Assembly (NCBI RefSeq): GCF_040276065.1
Contig: NZ_JBELOI010000002.1
Span: forward strand, 1-64,000
Source: Castellaniella sp040276065
GTDB taxonomy: Bacteria; Pseudomonadota; Gammaproteobacteria; Burkholderiales; Burkholderiaceae_B
Length of the DNA: 64,000 nt
Direction: 5' to 3'
Shown here: positions 63,098-64,000 of the stretch, piece by piece
How positions within the stretch are numbered: the first letter of the stretch is position 1
Layout: every line of letters begins with the position of its first letter
Made by a program: the position numbers and the translations under genes
Notes under the pieces: model-generated
What the model saw: only the letters and a program-made list of their open reading frames with translations
What the model was told of the DNA's origin: nothing
Databases searched by the model: none

Positions 63098-64000
63098 CCC
63101 GTGAGGCTGGCCTGCAGCATGGTCGCCACCCTGGAAACACAGCGGCGCAGCCACACGACCTCGGATGCCGAATGGCTGCGCTGATGCCACAAGAGGTAGA
63201 AGCGCATCGGCGGAAAGTCGACGGGCGAGGGCAGGATGGTGATCGGCAGATAGCGCGCGTAGTGTTGCGCGAATTGCCGGCCGGTGGTAAAGACCAGATC
63301 CGTGCGCAACAACATGCCGGCGACCTGCCCGAAGTACGGGATCGTCATCTGGATATTGCGGCGCAGACCCTGCGTGGCCAGGTGGCCGTCGATGAAGCTC
63401 TGGCGCCGGGAGACATAGGGAAAGGGCGCCAGGTGGGGGATCTCGAGGTATCGCTTGAGGGTGAGGCCGCGCGTGGCCAGGGGATTCTGGCTGCCGATCA
63501 TGCAGACCACCTCGTCGTCGAACAGGCGCGACATGTGCATGTGCGGCGGGGGCTCGAGCCAGTTGCCGATCACCACGTCCAGGGCGCCGCTCTCGAGGGC
63601 GGCGACGTAGTCGAAGTCGGCGTTGATCGGGTGTACGATGAGCTTTGCATGGGGGGCTTCGCGGCGCAGGATTTCGGCGATGTTCGGCAGGAACATCGCG
63701 TCCAGGTAGTCGGGGGCGCCCAGGTGGAATTCTCGCAGGGTGGTGGCGGGGGAAAACACGCCCGTCGGCTGCTTGATGCGGTCGATCGCCGCCAGGGCGT
63801 CGTTGGCGTGGGCCAGCAGCTCGAGACCCCGCTCGGTGGCCACCATGCCGGTCTTGCCGCGCACCAGGATCGGGTCGCCGGTGATGTCGCGCAGCCGGCG
63901 CAGCGAGTTGCTCAGGGCGGGCTGCGACAGACCGAGCTTGATGGCCGCGCGCGACACACTTTGCTCGGTCAGCAGAATCTGCAGGATGCGCAGCAGATGG
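63094..64000 (-). CDS. LysR-family regulator, partial (5' end beyond the window)
   Basis: The frame enters from beyond base 64000 (first visible residues HLLRILQILLTEQSVSRAAI) and ends at 63094. It is clearly a paralogue of the LysR facing it: shared LSQPALSNSLRRLRDITGDP-type helix, LVRGKTGMV, LGAPDYLDAMF, DVVIGNWLEPP and SPVDFPPMRFYLLWHQR. Only the first few residues of the DNA-binding domain are missing from view. Both genes stop in the same CTAG. Confidence 0.85.
   Translation of the reverse strand, partial: HLLRILQILLTEQSVSRAAIKLGLSQPALSNSLRRLRDITGDPILVRGKTGMVATERGLELLAHANDALAAIDRIKQPTGVFSPATTLREFHLGAPDYLDAMFLPNIAEILRREAPHAKLIVHPINADFDYVAALESGALDVVIGNWLEPPPHMHMSRLFDDEVVCMIGSQNPLATRGLTLKRYLEIPHLAPFPYVSRRQSFIDGHLATQGLRRNIQMTIPYFGQVAGMLLRTDLVFTTGRQFAQHYARYLPITILPSPVDFPPMRFYLLWHQRSHSASEVVWLRRCVSRVATMLQASLTG

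Overview
The window reads as the chromosome of a high-GC betaproteobacterium, most likely Burkholderiales/Alcaligenaceae (Bordetella-, Pusillimonas- or Castellaniella-like). The basis is the replication-core order gyrB-dnaN-dnaA / rpmH-rnpA-yidD-yidC-mnmE and the density of TRAP transporters, LysR and FCD-GntR regulators and small-acid catabolic genes. The assignment comes from gene order and protein flavour, not from a search.

Layout. 1-1142 is the right end of an IS21-family element (istA tail, istB, terminal repeats), followed by a truncated gene and a three-domain GT25/sulfotransferase-like/GH16 protein (to 3623). 3909-9530 is a compact defence island, all on the minus strand: an orphan defence-type reverse transcriptase, a short tyrosine recombinase, an HNH nuclease, and a TIR-like gene directly followed by a caspase-like protease (the arrangement of type IV Thoeris). 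A decayed second recombinase lies at its right edge. 9544-20257 is the core: gyrB, dnaN, dnaA on minus; rpmH, rnpA, yidD, yidC, mnmE on plus, with an aldehyde dehydrogenase gene placed between yidC and mnmE.

20356-30361 is a catabolic region: a PuuE-type deacetylase/allantoinase, a broken hydantoin racemase, a hydantoinase-type amidohydrolase, a DctPQM TRAP transporter, a one-cysteine Asp/Glu-racemase-family enzyme, an amidase, a cyclase-family hydrolase and an FCD-GntR regulator. TTGT-N2-ACAA-like sites recur at its promoters. 30460-31452 is ohrR-ohr. 31619-40634 is a mixed stretch: MetE-like protein, two transporters, an HMA protein, dinB, mmsA with a divergent LysR, and a class III aminotransferase. 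40649-48426 is a second uncharacterised catabolic cluster in which two FAH-family hydrolases and two RidA proteins surround a TRAP transporter and a DUF1989 protein, with a GntR regulator. 48451-52308 is MOSC, malate synthase G and its GntR. 52426-58801 is the complete glyoxylate-to-pyruvate route (gcl, hyi, glxR, ttuD, pyk) under a divergent LysR. 59948-64000 holds an EamA exporter, allA, uraD and two convergent LysR paralogues.

Together puuE, uraD and allA (ureide breakdown to glyoxylate), the gcl operon (glyoxylate to glycerate to pyruvate) and glcB (glyoxylate to malate) suggest growth on purine/ureide-derived compounds. The two TRAP clusters would feed in further small acids, imides or amides. 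No rRNA, tRNA or CRISPR array was recognised.
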